Shown: positions 8,373 through 15,254 of the stretch, in pieces
How the letters are laid out: each line of letters begins with the position of its first letter
Numbering within the stretch: the first letter of the stretch is position 1
DNA from: Hallella bergensis DSM 17361
GTDB lineage: Bacteria; Bacteroidota; Bacteroidia; Bacteroidales; Bacteroidaceae
Assembly (NCBI RefSeq): GCF_000160535.1
Contig: NZ_GG704781.1
Location: 698,732 to 738,866 of the forward strand
Direction of reading: 5' to 3'
Length of the DNA: 40,135 nt
The notes under the pieces: model-generated
Told to the model about the DNA's origin: nothing
The model's input: the letters and a program-made list of their open reading frames with translations, nothing else
Databases searched by the model: none
Program-made: the position numbers and the translations under genes

Positions 8373-9278
8373 ATGCAAACAACAAAACAAATGACAATCA
8401 AAATAGGCCTACTCCAGCTGCACAACGTGGCGGACGTGAAAGAAAATATACACAGGCTTGACACGGAAATCCGAAGTTTGGCGAAGCGCGGCGCACAACT
8501 CATCGTTTTGCAAGAGTTGCACAACTCGCTATACTTCTGCCAGACCGAGAATGTTGACCTTTTCGATCTGGCCGAACCCATCCCCGGTCCTTCAACCGAC
8601 TTCTTCGGCAAAATAGCCCGCGAGTGTGGTGTGGTTATCGTAACCTCATTGTTTGAGAAACGAGCTCCCGGACTCTATCACAATACAGCCGTGGTGATGG
8701 AAAAAGACGGTTCCATTGCCGGCAAATACCGAAAGATGCATATTCCCGACGACCCGGCATACTACGAGAAATTCTACTTCACTCCGGGCGATCTTGGCTT
8801 CCATCCCATAGACACGTCAGTGGGCAGGCTTGGCGTCATGGTATGCTGGGATCAGTGGTATCCTGAGGCAGCCCGACTCATGGCCCTGCAGGGAGCTGAA
8901 ATTCTGATCTACCCTACAGCCATCGGATACGAATCGAGCGACAGTGCCGAGGAACAGGAACGCCAACGCGAGGCCTGGACCACAGTGCAGAGGGGGCATG
9001 CCGTAGCCAACGGCATACCCGTCGTAACGGTGAACCGCGTAGGATTCGAGCCCGACCCAAGCAAACAGACCCAAGGCATCGAGTTTTGGGGATCAAGTTT
9101 CGTTGCCGGGCCACAGGGCGAACTCCTCTATCGGGCATGCAGCAACGATGAGGAAAGCAGGGTTGTGGAAATCAATTTGAAGCACAGCGAACAAGTGCGC
9201 CGATGGTGGCCCTTCCTCAGAGATCGCAGGATAGATGCCTACAAAGACATCCTGAAGCGGTTTATAGACGGAGAATAA
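8373..9278 (+). CDS. aguB: N-carbamoylputrescine amidohydrolase
   Basis: This 301-residue nitrilase-superfamily enzyme converts N-carbamoylputrescine to putrescine, CO2 and ammonia. The catalytic triad is visible: Glu48 in VLQELHNSLY, Lys121 in GKYRKMHIPDDPAYYEKFYF, and Cys158 in GVMVCWDQWYPEAAR. The last two stretches are diagnostic of the carbamoylputrescine branch. A second in-frame ATG at 8391 (MTIKIGLLQ) fits the usual N-terminus better, so the first six residues may not be translated. It lies 51 bases downstream of aguA and is almost certainly cotranscribed with it. No spermidine-synthesis gene follows in the window. Confidence 0.95.
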   Translation: MQTTKQMTIKIGLLQLHNVADVKENIHRLDTEIRSLAKRGAQLIVLQELHNSLYFCQTENVDLFDLAEPIPGPSTDFFGKIARECGVVIVTSLFEKRAPGLYHNTAVVMEKDGSIAGKYRKMHIPDDPAYYEKFYFTPGDLGFHPIDTSVGRLGVMVCWDQWYPEAARLMALQGAEILIYPTAIGYESSDSAEEQERQREAWTTVQRGHAVANGIPVVTVNRVGFEPDPSKQTQGIEFWGSSFVAGPQGELLYRACSNDEESRVVEINLKHSEQVRRWWPFLRDRRIDAYKDILKRFIDGE

Positions 9279-9431
9279 GTCCCAAGTCAGGCCATCCGCA
9301 CAGACTTTCAATGTAAGAAAAACGAATTACGCCTTGGATGACAGCTGTCTAACACTTGGCGAGGGCAAACGTAAGAACGCCTCCAAAATATAAAAACTAT
9401 TAAATAAAAATGAGTTTTTATATTATTTTTG

Positions 9432-9439
9432 TATCTTTG
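9432..9439 (+). promoter_or_regulatory. Bacteroidetes -7 box for the TetR-type gene
   Basis: TATCTTTG matches TAnnTTTG and lies 30 bases before the ATG at 9469. The region upstream is AT-rich. Confidence 0.45.
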
Positions 9440-9468
9440 TAGTCCATTTAGTTGGGAGAAACAAGCCT

Positions 9469-10104
9469 ATGTATAAATCAAACACGCCGACAGAATACAG
9501 GCAGGAACTGCGTCAAAGAATACTTAAAACCGCCTCGATAGAATTCAAGGCCAAGGGAGTGAAAGCCGTAAAAATGGACGACATCGCCAACATTCTGTCC
9601 ATTTCCAAACGCACCATGTATGAGATATACAAGAACAAGGAACAACTGTTGATGGAAGCCGTCAAGGAAGATCATAGAAACTTCGAAAGTCAAATGCAGG
9701 CTTACGTCAACAGTGGTAAGCGGCACGTGATAGATATCATACTCGAATTTTATCAATTGAAGATGCAGAGCCTGTCGGGTGTAAATCCCATCTATTATAC
9801 AGAACTGCACCGGTATTCTGATATTACGAAACTGATAGAGCAAAAGCACCATCAACATCGACAAAACGCCCTGTTATTTTTCAAGCAGGGTGTTGAGGAA
9901 GGGTATTTCCGTCCGGATGCCAACTACGAAATACTAAGTAAAGTGAGCGATGGCACCCTGAACTACATCATGGAAAATCAACTGTACAAACAATACGACC
10001 CACAAGACATTTTCTGCAACGTCATCATGCTGTTCCTGCGCGGAATGTGCACACTGAAGGGCATCAGCGAATTTGACCGTCAGATGACAGAAAAGGATAA
10101 ATAA
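9469..10104 (+). CDS. TetR/AcrR-family transcriptional regulator
   Basis: A 211-residue one-component regulator. The N-terminal DNA-binding domain is clear: RILKTASIEFKAKGVKAVKM, then the helix-turn-helix DDIANILSISKRTMYEIYKN (about residues 41-60), then KEQLLMEAV. The C-terminal two-thirds is a helical ligand-binding domain with no specific signature, so the effector cannot be named. It is transcribed alone, with its own promoter box and terminator, between aguAB and the methylmalonyl-CoA decarboxylase genes. TetR proteins often control adjacent genes, but no operator was found that would link it to either neighbour. Confidence 0.9.
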   Translation: MYKSNTPTEYRQELRQRILKTASIEFKAKGVKAVKMDDIANILSISKRTMYEIYKNKEQLLMEAVKEDHRNFESQMQAYVNSGKRHVIDIILEFYQLKMQSLSGVNPIYYTELHRYSDITKLIEQKHHQHRQNALLFFKQGVEEGYFRPDANYEILSKVSDGTLNYIMENQLYKQYDPQDIFCNVIMLFLRGMCTLKGISEFDRQMTEKDK

Positions 10105-10136
10105 CACCCTGATGCACATTAAGATATAAGACACGG

Positions 10137-10167
10137 CGTGTGACAGACAATGATTGTTTGTCACACG
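10137..10167 (+). terminator. Intrinsic terminator after the TetR-type gene
   Basis: CGTGTGACA (10137-10145) pairs with TGTCACACG (10159-10167). The inner bases ACAA and TTGT extend the stem past one mismatch. TTTTATA follows. It begins 33 bases after the stop codon. Confidence 0.75.
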
Positions 10168-10222
10168 TTTTATAAATAGCAATATTTTAAGTTATTATCA
10201 TATCTTTGTCGATTTTTATTCG

Positions 10223-10231
10223 TACTTTTGC
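10223..10231 (+). promoter_or_regulatory. Bacteroidetes -7 box for the mmdA operon
   Basis: TACTTTTGC matches TAnnTTTG and lies 36 bases before the mmdA ATG, just after the terminator of the preceding gene. Confidence 0.5.
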
Positions 10232-10267
10232 AACCTATAGATTAACAAAAGAACAACAAGATAAATT

Positions 10268-11833
10268 ATGAGTAAGCAAACAGAAAAGATTAAAGAGCTT
10301 GTTGCCAAGCGCGAGAAAGCTCGCCTCGGAGGTGGCGAAAAGGCCATCGAAAAACAGCATGCCCGTGGCAAATATACTGCTCGCGAGCGCATCGAGATGC
10401 TTGTAGACAAGGACAGTTTCGAGGAGTATGACATGTTCAAACTCCACCGCTGCCATAATTTCGGTATGGAAAAGAAGCAAACCTTGGGCGATGGTGTTGT
10501 GACCGGCTCGGCCACGATTGAAGGCCGGCTTGTATATGTATATGCCCAAGACTTCACCGTAAATGGTGGGTCGCTTTCTGAGACAATGGCTCAAAAAATT
10601 TGCAAGGTAATGGATATGGCCATGCAAAACGGTGCCCCGATCATCTGCATGAACGATTCCGGTGGTGCCCGTATTCAGGAAGGAATCTCTGCTCTGGCAG
10701 GCTATGGGGAAATTTTCGAACGCAATATTCTTGCCTCGGGTGTAATTCCGCAAATCAGTGCCATTCTCGGCCCGTGTGCAGGCGGTGCGGTTTACTCTCC
10801 GGCCCTGACCGACTTTATCCTCATGACCGAAGGAACAAGCTATATGTTCCTCACCGGACCAAAGGTTGTGAAGACCGTTACGGGCGAAGATATCGACTCC
10901 GAACATCTCGGAGGTGCAAGCGTGCATGCCAGCAAGAGTGGCGTGACCAGCCTCACGGCAAAGACAGAAGAGGAGGCCATGGAGATGATCAGAAAGCTAC
11001 TGAGCTACATTCCGTCCAACAACACCGAGGAAGCTCCGCGTGTGGAATGCACCGACCCGGTAGACCGTAAGGAAGACTTGCTGAACGACATTCTGCCCGA
11101 CGACCCCAACCAGGCATACGATATGTACAAGGTGATAACCGCCATAACCGATAAGGGTGAGTTCTTTGAAGTGCAACCGAAGTTTACCAAGAACATCATC
11201 ACCGGCTTTGCCCGCTTCAACGGTCAGAGCGTGGGTATCGTGGCCAATCAGCCCGCCGCCTATGCCGGCGTGCTCGACGTGAATGCAAGCCGCAAGGGTG
11301 CACGCTTCGTGCGCTTCTGCGACGCTTTCAACATCCCAATCGTAAGCCTTGTGGACGTGCCCGGCTTCTTACCTGGAACAGGTCAAGAATACAATGCCGT
11401 TATCCTGCATGGTGCGCAGTTGCTCTATGCCTACGGCGAGGCTACCGTGCCCAAGATTACCATCAATCTGCGTAAGAGCTATGGCGGCTCACACATCGTG
11501 ATGGGTTGCAAGCAGCTCCGTGCTGACCTGAACTTCGCCTGGCCAACTGCCGAGATTGCCGTAATGGGCGCATCGGGAGCCGTTGCCGTACTTTGTGGCA
11601 AGGAAGCCAAACAGGTTAAGGAAGAGGGCGGCGATGTCAAGGCCTTCCTCGCAGAGAAGGAAGACGAATACACGGAGGCATTCGCCAATCCCTACCAAGC
11701 TGCGAAATTTGGCTATATCGACGATGTGATCGAGCCGCGGAACACCCGCTTCCGCATCTGCAGGGGTTTGGCACAGCTGGCCAACAAACGTCAGGGACTG
11801 CCCGCCAAGAAACATGGATGTATGCCCATGTAA
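10268..11833 (+). CDS. mmdA: Methylmalonyl-CoA decarboxylase alpha subunit / acyl-CoA carboxyltransferase
   Basis: This 521-residue carboxyltransferase has the two-crotonase-fold layout of the acyl-CoA carboxylase beta / MmdA family. Recognisable stretches are GGEKAIEKQHARGKYTARER at the N-terminus, NDSGGARIQEGISALAGYGE, GPCAGGAVYSPALTDFI for the acyl-CoA oxyanion hole, and VDVPGFLPGTGQEYNAVI with GSHIVMGCKQLRADLNFAWP in the C-terminal half. In Bacteroidales such proteins move CO2 from methylmalonyl-CoA to biotin in the propionate/succinate pathway. A biotin carrier is encoded just downstream, which supports that role. The sequence alone does not exclude a propionyl-CoA carboxylase role, because the two enzymes share this subunit. 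Confidence 0.9.
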   Translation: MSKQTEKIKELVAKREKARLGGGEKAIEKQHARGKYTARERIEMLVDKDSFEEYDMFKLHRCHNFGMEKKQTLGDGVVTGSATIEGRLVYVYAQDFTVNGGSLSETMAQKICKVMDMAMQNGAPIICMNDSGGARIQEGISALAGYGEIFERNILASGVIPQISAILGPCAGGAVYSPALTDFILMTEGTSYMFLTGPKVVKTVTGEDIDSEHLGGASVHASKSGVTSLTAKTEEEAMEMIRKLLSYIPSNNTEEAPRVECTDPVDRKEDLLNDILPDDPNQAYDMYKVITAITDKGEFFEVQPKFTKNIITGFARFNGQSVGIVANQPAAYAGVLDVNASRKGARFVRFCDAFNIPIVSLVDVPGFLPGTGQEYNAVILHGAQLLYAYGEATVPKITINLRKSYGGSHIVMGCKQLRADLNFAWPTAEIAVMGASGAVAVLCGKEAKQVKEEGGDVKAFLAEKEDEYTEAFANPYQAAKFGYIDDVIEPRNTRFRICRGLAQLANKRQGLPAKKHGCMPM

Positions 11834-11869
11834 TGGAGCGTTATCAATTTGAATGAGGAATAAACAAAC

Positions 11870-12019
11870 ATGGATAAGAATATATATGCAGCCATTGCCA
11901 TGGCACTCTTCGAGTATCAAGGCAACAATGTACATGACAGGGAACCGGGCATCATCACCATCAAGCCTAAGCAGACCATGTGGAATGCCAAGTTCCTCTC
12001 ATTTACCGCTAAACCATAA
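11870..12019 (+). CDS. 49-residue protein resembling the C-terminal tail of a decarboxylase gamma subunit
   Basis: A small gene of 50 codons fits between mmdA (36 bases upstream) and the biotin carrier (6 bases downstream). The product starts MDKNIYAAIAMALFEYQGNN and continues with VHDREPGIITIKPKQTMWNA, ending in KFLSFTAKP. The AAIAMAL...VHD...ITI...W..K pattern resembles, from memory, the cytoplasmic tail of Bacteroidetes OadG-type gamma subunits. The membrane helix that normally precedes that tail is absent, and no in-frame remnant of it is seen upstream. It may hold the carboxyltransferase and biotin carrier together. Position and tight spacing make it a real gene; the role is inferred. 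Confidence 0.75.
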   Translation: MDKNIYAAIAMALFEYQGNNVHDREPGIITIKPKQTMWNAKFLSFTAKP

Positions 12020-12025
12020 GGAATA

Positions 12026-12463
12026 ATGAAAGAGTTTAAATATTTAATTGACGGGAAAGAGTACAAAGTCGAGATCGGTGACATCAACGAAGAGACTTGC
12101 ATGGCAAATGTCCAAGTGAACGGCGAGGCATTTGAAGTAGAGATGGAAAAGCCGGCCGAACCCGAGAAAAAGAAAGTGGAACTGGGCAAGCTCGTAGCCG
12201 AAGATGCCGAAGGAGAAAATTCCCAAACCTCCACAGCCAATGTAAACACAGCCAACGCTGTTAAAGCTCCGCTGCCTGGCACCATCACAGCCATCAATGT
12301 GAACGTAGGCGACGAGGTGAAAGCAGGGGATGCACTCCTTGTGCTCGAAGCTATGAAAATGGCCAACAACATTGAGGCAGAGAAGGATGGAAAGGTAACA
12401 GCCGTTTGTGTCAAGGTAGGTCAGAGCGTTATGGAAGACGAGCCCTTGGTTGTCGTGGAATGA
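12026..12463 (+). CDS. Biotin carboxyl carrier protein of the decarboxylase (biotin/lipoyl domain)
   Basis: This 145-residue protein has a C-terminal biotinyl domain with the biotinylation motif EAMKMAN; Lys111 is the predicted biotin-bearing residue. The surrounding VKAPLPGTITAINVNVGDEV and later VKVGQSVMEDEPLVVVE are typical of the hammerhead fold. Residues 1-50 (MKEFKYLIDGKEYKVEIGDI...) are the N-terminal extension usual for GcdC/MmdC-like carriers, followed by a flexible Glu/Ala/Thr-rich linker. It carries CO2 from the MmdA active site. The usual next partner is the sodium-pumping beta subunit, but a different gene follows here. Confidence 0.93.
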   Translation: MKEFKYLIDGKEYKVEIGDINEETCMANVQVNGEAFEVEMEKPAEPEKKKVELGKLVAEDAEGENSQTSTANVNTANAVKAPLPGTITAINVNVGDEVKAGDALLVLEAMKMANNIEAEKDGKVTAVCVKVGQSVMEDEPLVVVE

Positions 12464-12481
12464 GAAAGGATCTTGACTCTC

Positions 12482-12581
12482 CACACAAAAGAAAAGACTG
12501 GGGTTGGAGCATTAGACACATGTAGGCCGTGTAGGCTCCATTCTAACTTCTATCAGTTTCAAATATGCTTGGTTTTGTGTG
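12482..12581 (+). other. Possible structured element after the mmdA operon
   Basis: CACACAAAA (12482-12490) is the perfect complement of TTTTGTGTG (12573-12581). Inside lies a second stem, TGGAGC (12505-12510) with GCTCCA (12535-12540), extended by ACAC with GTGT. There is no clear T-run after the inner stem. It could be a terminator region or an mRNA 3' structure. Confidence 0.3.
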
Positions 12582-12620
12582 AAATCATGCAAAATCAAGT
12601 ATATTCTCAATAAAAATCAG

Positions 12621-12628
12621 TACCTTTG
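12621..12628 (+). promoter_or_regulatory. Bacteroidetes -7 box for the glycogen-synthase-like gene
   Basis: TACCTTTG matches TAnnTTTG and lies 41 bases before the ATG at 12662. Confidence 0.5.
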
Positions 12629-12661
12629 TATGCAATATATTAATGTAAGGATAAATATACA

Positions 12662-13477
12662 ATGGTCAAGAAAAAGGTTTTATTCATAAATCAGGAGATT
12701 GCTCCTTATGTGCCAGAATCGGAAATGTCTACCATGGGGCGAGACCTTCCTCAGAAGATGCAGGAAGGGGGATTTGAAATCCGTACTTTCATGCCCAAGT
12801 GGGGAGCCATCAACGAAAGAAGGGGACAATTACACGAGGTTATACGCCTGTCGGGCATGAACTTGGTGATTGATGATACTGACCATCCGCTGATTATAAA
12901 AGTAGCAAGCATTCCCGTTTCAAGACTTCAGGTATATTTCATCGACAATGAGGATTATTTCCTCCACCGTCAGGCGATGACTGAAGATGAGACCGGAGCC
13001 GAATACCCGGACAACGGAGAACGTGCCATATTCTTTGCACGTGGTGTCTTGGAGACGGTCAAGAAACTTCGCTGGAGTCCAGATATTGTGCAATGTCAGG
13101 GATGGATGTCGGCAGTGATACCTCTCTATATCAAGACAGCCTACCGTGAAGACCCCTCCTTTGCAAAGACCAAGGTGGTTACATCCTTGTTTCACAATCA
13201 GCTGAAAACATCGTTAGGCGATAATTTCAAACGATGTGTGGAGTTCAGGAATGCTAAGGCCGAACTCCTGAAACCCTACGCAGAAAAGTTTGATTTCATG
13301 GAATTGGGCAAATTGGCTATCGACTACAGCGATGGCGTAGTGGAAGCCGGGCAGGATGTAAACAAGAAACTCATGGACTATGCAATTTCCAAAGACCTGC
13401 CCTTCATGGCAAACCCTGGGGATGACTATGCCAAAGCCTATGAGGAGTTCTATCATAAAATCCTTGATCAAAAGTAA
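12662..13477 (+). CDS. Glycogen/starch-synthase-like protein (GT5 N-terminal domain only)
   Basis: This 271-residue protein matches only the N-terminal Rossmann half of a GT5 glycogen/starch synthase. KKVLFINQEIAPYVPE is the usual beginning, followed by MGRDLPQKMQEGGFEIRTFM and a DIVQCQGWMSAVIPLYIKTA segment where synthases have their conserved D-hx-HDW region. The second Rossmann domain, which binds ADP-glucose, is missing, and the KTGGL-type nucleotide-sugar loop is replaced by ESEMSTM. Short proteins of this kind occur widely in Bacteroidetes and are often annotated as glycogen synthase; independent synthase activity seems unlikely. A DUF4270 lipoprotein gene follows 42 bases after, a neighbour often seen in the phylum. 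Confidence 0.8.
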   Translation: MVKKKVLFINQEIAPYVPESEMSTMGRDLPQKMQEGGFEIRTFMPKWGAINERRGQLHEVIRLSGMNLVIDDTDHPLIIKVASIPVSRLQVYFIDNEDYFLHRQAMTEDETGAEYPDNGERAIFFARGVLETVKKLRWSPDIVQCQGWMSAVIPLYIKTAYREDPSFAKTKVVTSLFHNQLKTSLGDNFKRCVEFRNAKAELLKPYAEKFDFMELGKLAIDYSDGVVEAGQDVNKKLMDYAISKDLPFMANPGDDYAKAYEEFYHKILDQK

Positions 13478-13519
13478 TCATATACATTTTTGCTAATTAA
13501 CTTTACACGATCCTCGTAC

Positions 13520-15049
13520 ATGAACTCAAAGCTTCTTGTGAGCATAGCTCTCGTCTGTTTCGCCTTTATGGCATGCGATGATACAACTGACAACATAGGT
13601 GCATCACTGACCCAAAGCAACGATGGCGTTTCCGTTCAGGCTGCTACGTTCGATGTAGTAAGCCAGTCTATAAAAGCTGATTCGGTATTGTCTCGCAATG
13701 TTACCGGACATCTCGGTAAAGTGAGAGATCCGGAGACGGGTGCATACGTCACCGGTAACTTCATGGCGCAGTTCAATAATGTCGAAGGCTTTGATGTCTT
13801 CCCTCCGCTCGACCATTTAGTTACATACGATTCCGATGGGAAACCGACCTATGGAAACAAGGGAATAATCATGGCCGACTCCTGCGAGCTTAGACTTTTT
13901 GTCAAGAATTACTACGGGGACGATAAGCAAAACATGAAGATCACGGCTTACGAGATGGACAAGCCGATGAATGAGAACCGATTGTACTACAGCAACTTTG
14001 ACCCCATAGAGAAGGGTTATATCAGGGACAACGGCATCCACCTTGACAAAGTGTACAACCTTACAGACTACAACATATCGAAAAATGAGCGGGACAGCAT
14101 GGCATACAAGACGTATATCACGCTCAAGCTCAATGATAAATACACCGATAGAAACAATAAATCGTACACGAACTATGGGTCATACATACTTCAAAAGTAC
14201 TATGACAACTCCTCATACTTCAAGAATGCACTGACATTCAGAAACCATGTAGTGCCGGGATTCTACTTCAAGTTAAAGAGCGGATTAGGCAATATGGCTG
14301 ACATCACGTCCTCGCAACTGAATGTTTATTTCAAGTTCAAAACCAAATATGCATACGTAGACTCTACAAGTGGCAAGGCGATCAAGATGTATCGAGACAC
14401 GGTATATCGGCAAGTGGCCGTATTCTGGGGTACGGAAGAAGTGCTCCAAACGTCTAATATTATCAATGATCCTCAAACCATTGACAAGCTTGTTGCCGAT
14501 GAAAGTTGCACCTATCTGAAGACGCCGGCTGGTATTTTCACAGAACTGACACTTCCTGTAAACGAAATTATGCAGGAGCACACCAATGATTCCATCGTAT
14601 CAGCTAAAATAATCATACCACGTCTGAACAACAAGGTGGATAGCAAATATGCCTTGAATGTGCCCCAGAACATACTGATGGTGCCAAAGGATTCGCTCTA
14701 TTCTTTCTTTGAGCAAAACAAGTTGTATAACAACAAAACATCATATCTCGCAACGTGGGCATACAAGGATCCCACGCATGCGAAAGACAACAGCTATACA
14801 TTTAATAATATTGCTGGGCTCATTGCAGCCATGAACAACAATAAGGGCAAGTCCGAGAATTGGAACAAAGTAGTCTTGGTTCCTGTGGCTCTTGCAACCA
14901 CAAAGACTTCATCGGCTACTGGATCAGGGACAACAACCACCATTACCAAGTTGAGCAACGAGATGTCGCTGACCAGCACGCGCCTAATGAAAGGAACCGA
15001 AAAAAACAGTCCTATTAAAATTAGCGTCATATACAGCAGGTTTAAGTAA
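13520..15049 (+). CDS. DUF4270 family lipoprotein
   Basis: A lipoprotein of 509 residues from the ATG at 13520. The signal peptide MNSKLLVSIALVCFAFMAC ends in a lipobox with the modified Cys at residue 19, followed by DDTTDN. An upstream TTG at 13490 would add ten residues before the signal peptide and is less likely. The body (SLTQSNDGVSVQAATFDVVS, then the MADSCELRLFV and KIIIPRLN stretches) is typical of DUF4270, a Bacteroidetes family of surface or periplasmic lipoproteins without a known biochemical function. It follows the GT5-like gene closely and overlaps the next small gene by one base. Confidence 0.85.
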   Translation: MNSKLLVSIALVCFAFMACDDTTDNIGASLTQSNDGVSVQAATFDVVSQSIKADSVLSRNVTGHLGKVRDPETGAYVTGNFMAQFNNVEGFDVFPPLDHLVTYDSDGKPTYGNKGIIMADSCELRLFVKNYYGDDKQNMKITAYEMDKPMNENRLYYSNFDPIEKGYIRDNGIHLDKVYNLTDYNISKNERDSMAYKTYITLKLNDKYTDRNNKSYTNYGSYILQKYYDNSSYFKNALTFRNHVVPGFYFKLKSGLGNMADITSSQLNVYFKFKTKYAYVDSTSGKAIKMYRDTVYRQVAVFWGTEEVLQTSNIINDPQTIDKLVADESCTYLKTPAGIFTELTLPVNEIMQEHTNDSIVSAKIIIPRLNNKVDSKYALNVPQNILMVPKDSLYSFFEQNKLYNNKTSYLATWAYKDPTHAKDNSYTFNNIAGLIAAMNNNKGKSENWNKVVLVPVALATTKTSSATGSGTTTTITKLSNEMSLTSTRLMKGTEKNSPIKISVIYSRFK

Positions 15050-15177
15050 TGGCGGACAATTTCCTGGAAAAGCATAGGCAAGACTATGAAATACGAAAGG
15101 CGGCTTGGCTAAAGAATAAAAAACGGATGCCAAGAGTAAAACGTCAACTCGAAAGACCCGTTGACGAAAGCCTTTAA
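15049..15177 (+). CDS. 42-residue basic protein coupled to DUF4270
   Basis: The ATG shares its A with the DUF4270 stop codon (TAATG), an arrangement that favours translational coupling. The product is MADNFLEKHRQDYEIRKAAW followed by LKNKKRMPRVKRQLERPVDE and SL. It is helical in prediction and strongly basic in the middle. I recall similar short proteins with a FLE.H..DYE.RKAAWL core in other Bacteroidales, which suggests a conserved microprotein, though its function is unknown to me. A terminator hairpin begins 19 bases after its stop, so it is the last gene of this operon. Confidence 0.7.
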   Translation: MADNFLEKHRQDYEIRKAAWLKNKKRMPRVKRQLERPVDESL

Positions 15178-15195
15178 AATTACAAATACCACAAT

Positions 15196-15235
15196 GCCTC
15201 TCTGAAATCTCCATACAAATGAATTTCAGAGAGGC
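15196..15235. terminator. Hairpin between convergent genes (42-residue protein and uvrD)
   Basis: GCCTCTCTGAAAT (15196-15208) pairs perfectly with ATTTCAGAGAGGC (15223-15235) around a 14-base loop. It lies 18 bases after the small gene and 20 bases beyond the uvrD stop, so it could stop transcription from both sides. The flanking T-runs are short. Confidence 0.6.
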
Positions 15236-15254
15236 TTTGCATTGGGTTCAGCAT

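Noticed and set aside
10223..12463. Control of the mmdA operon by the adjacent TetR-type regulator
   Set aside because: No inverted-repeat operator shared between the two promoters was found, so the link rests on position only.
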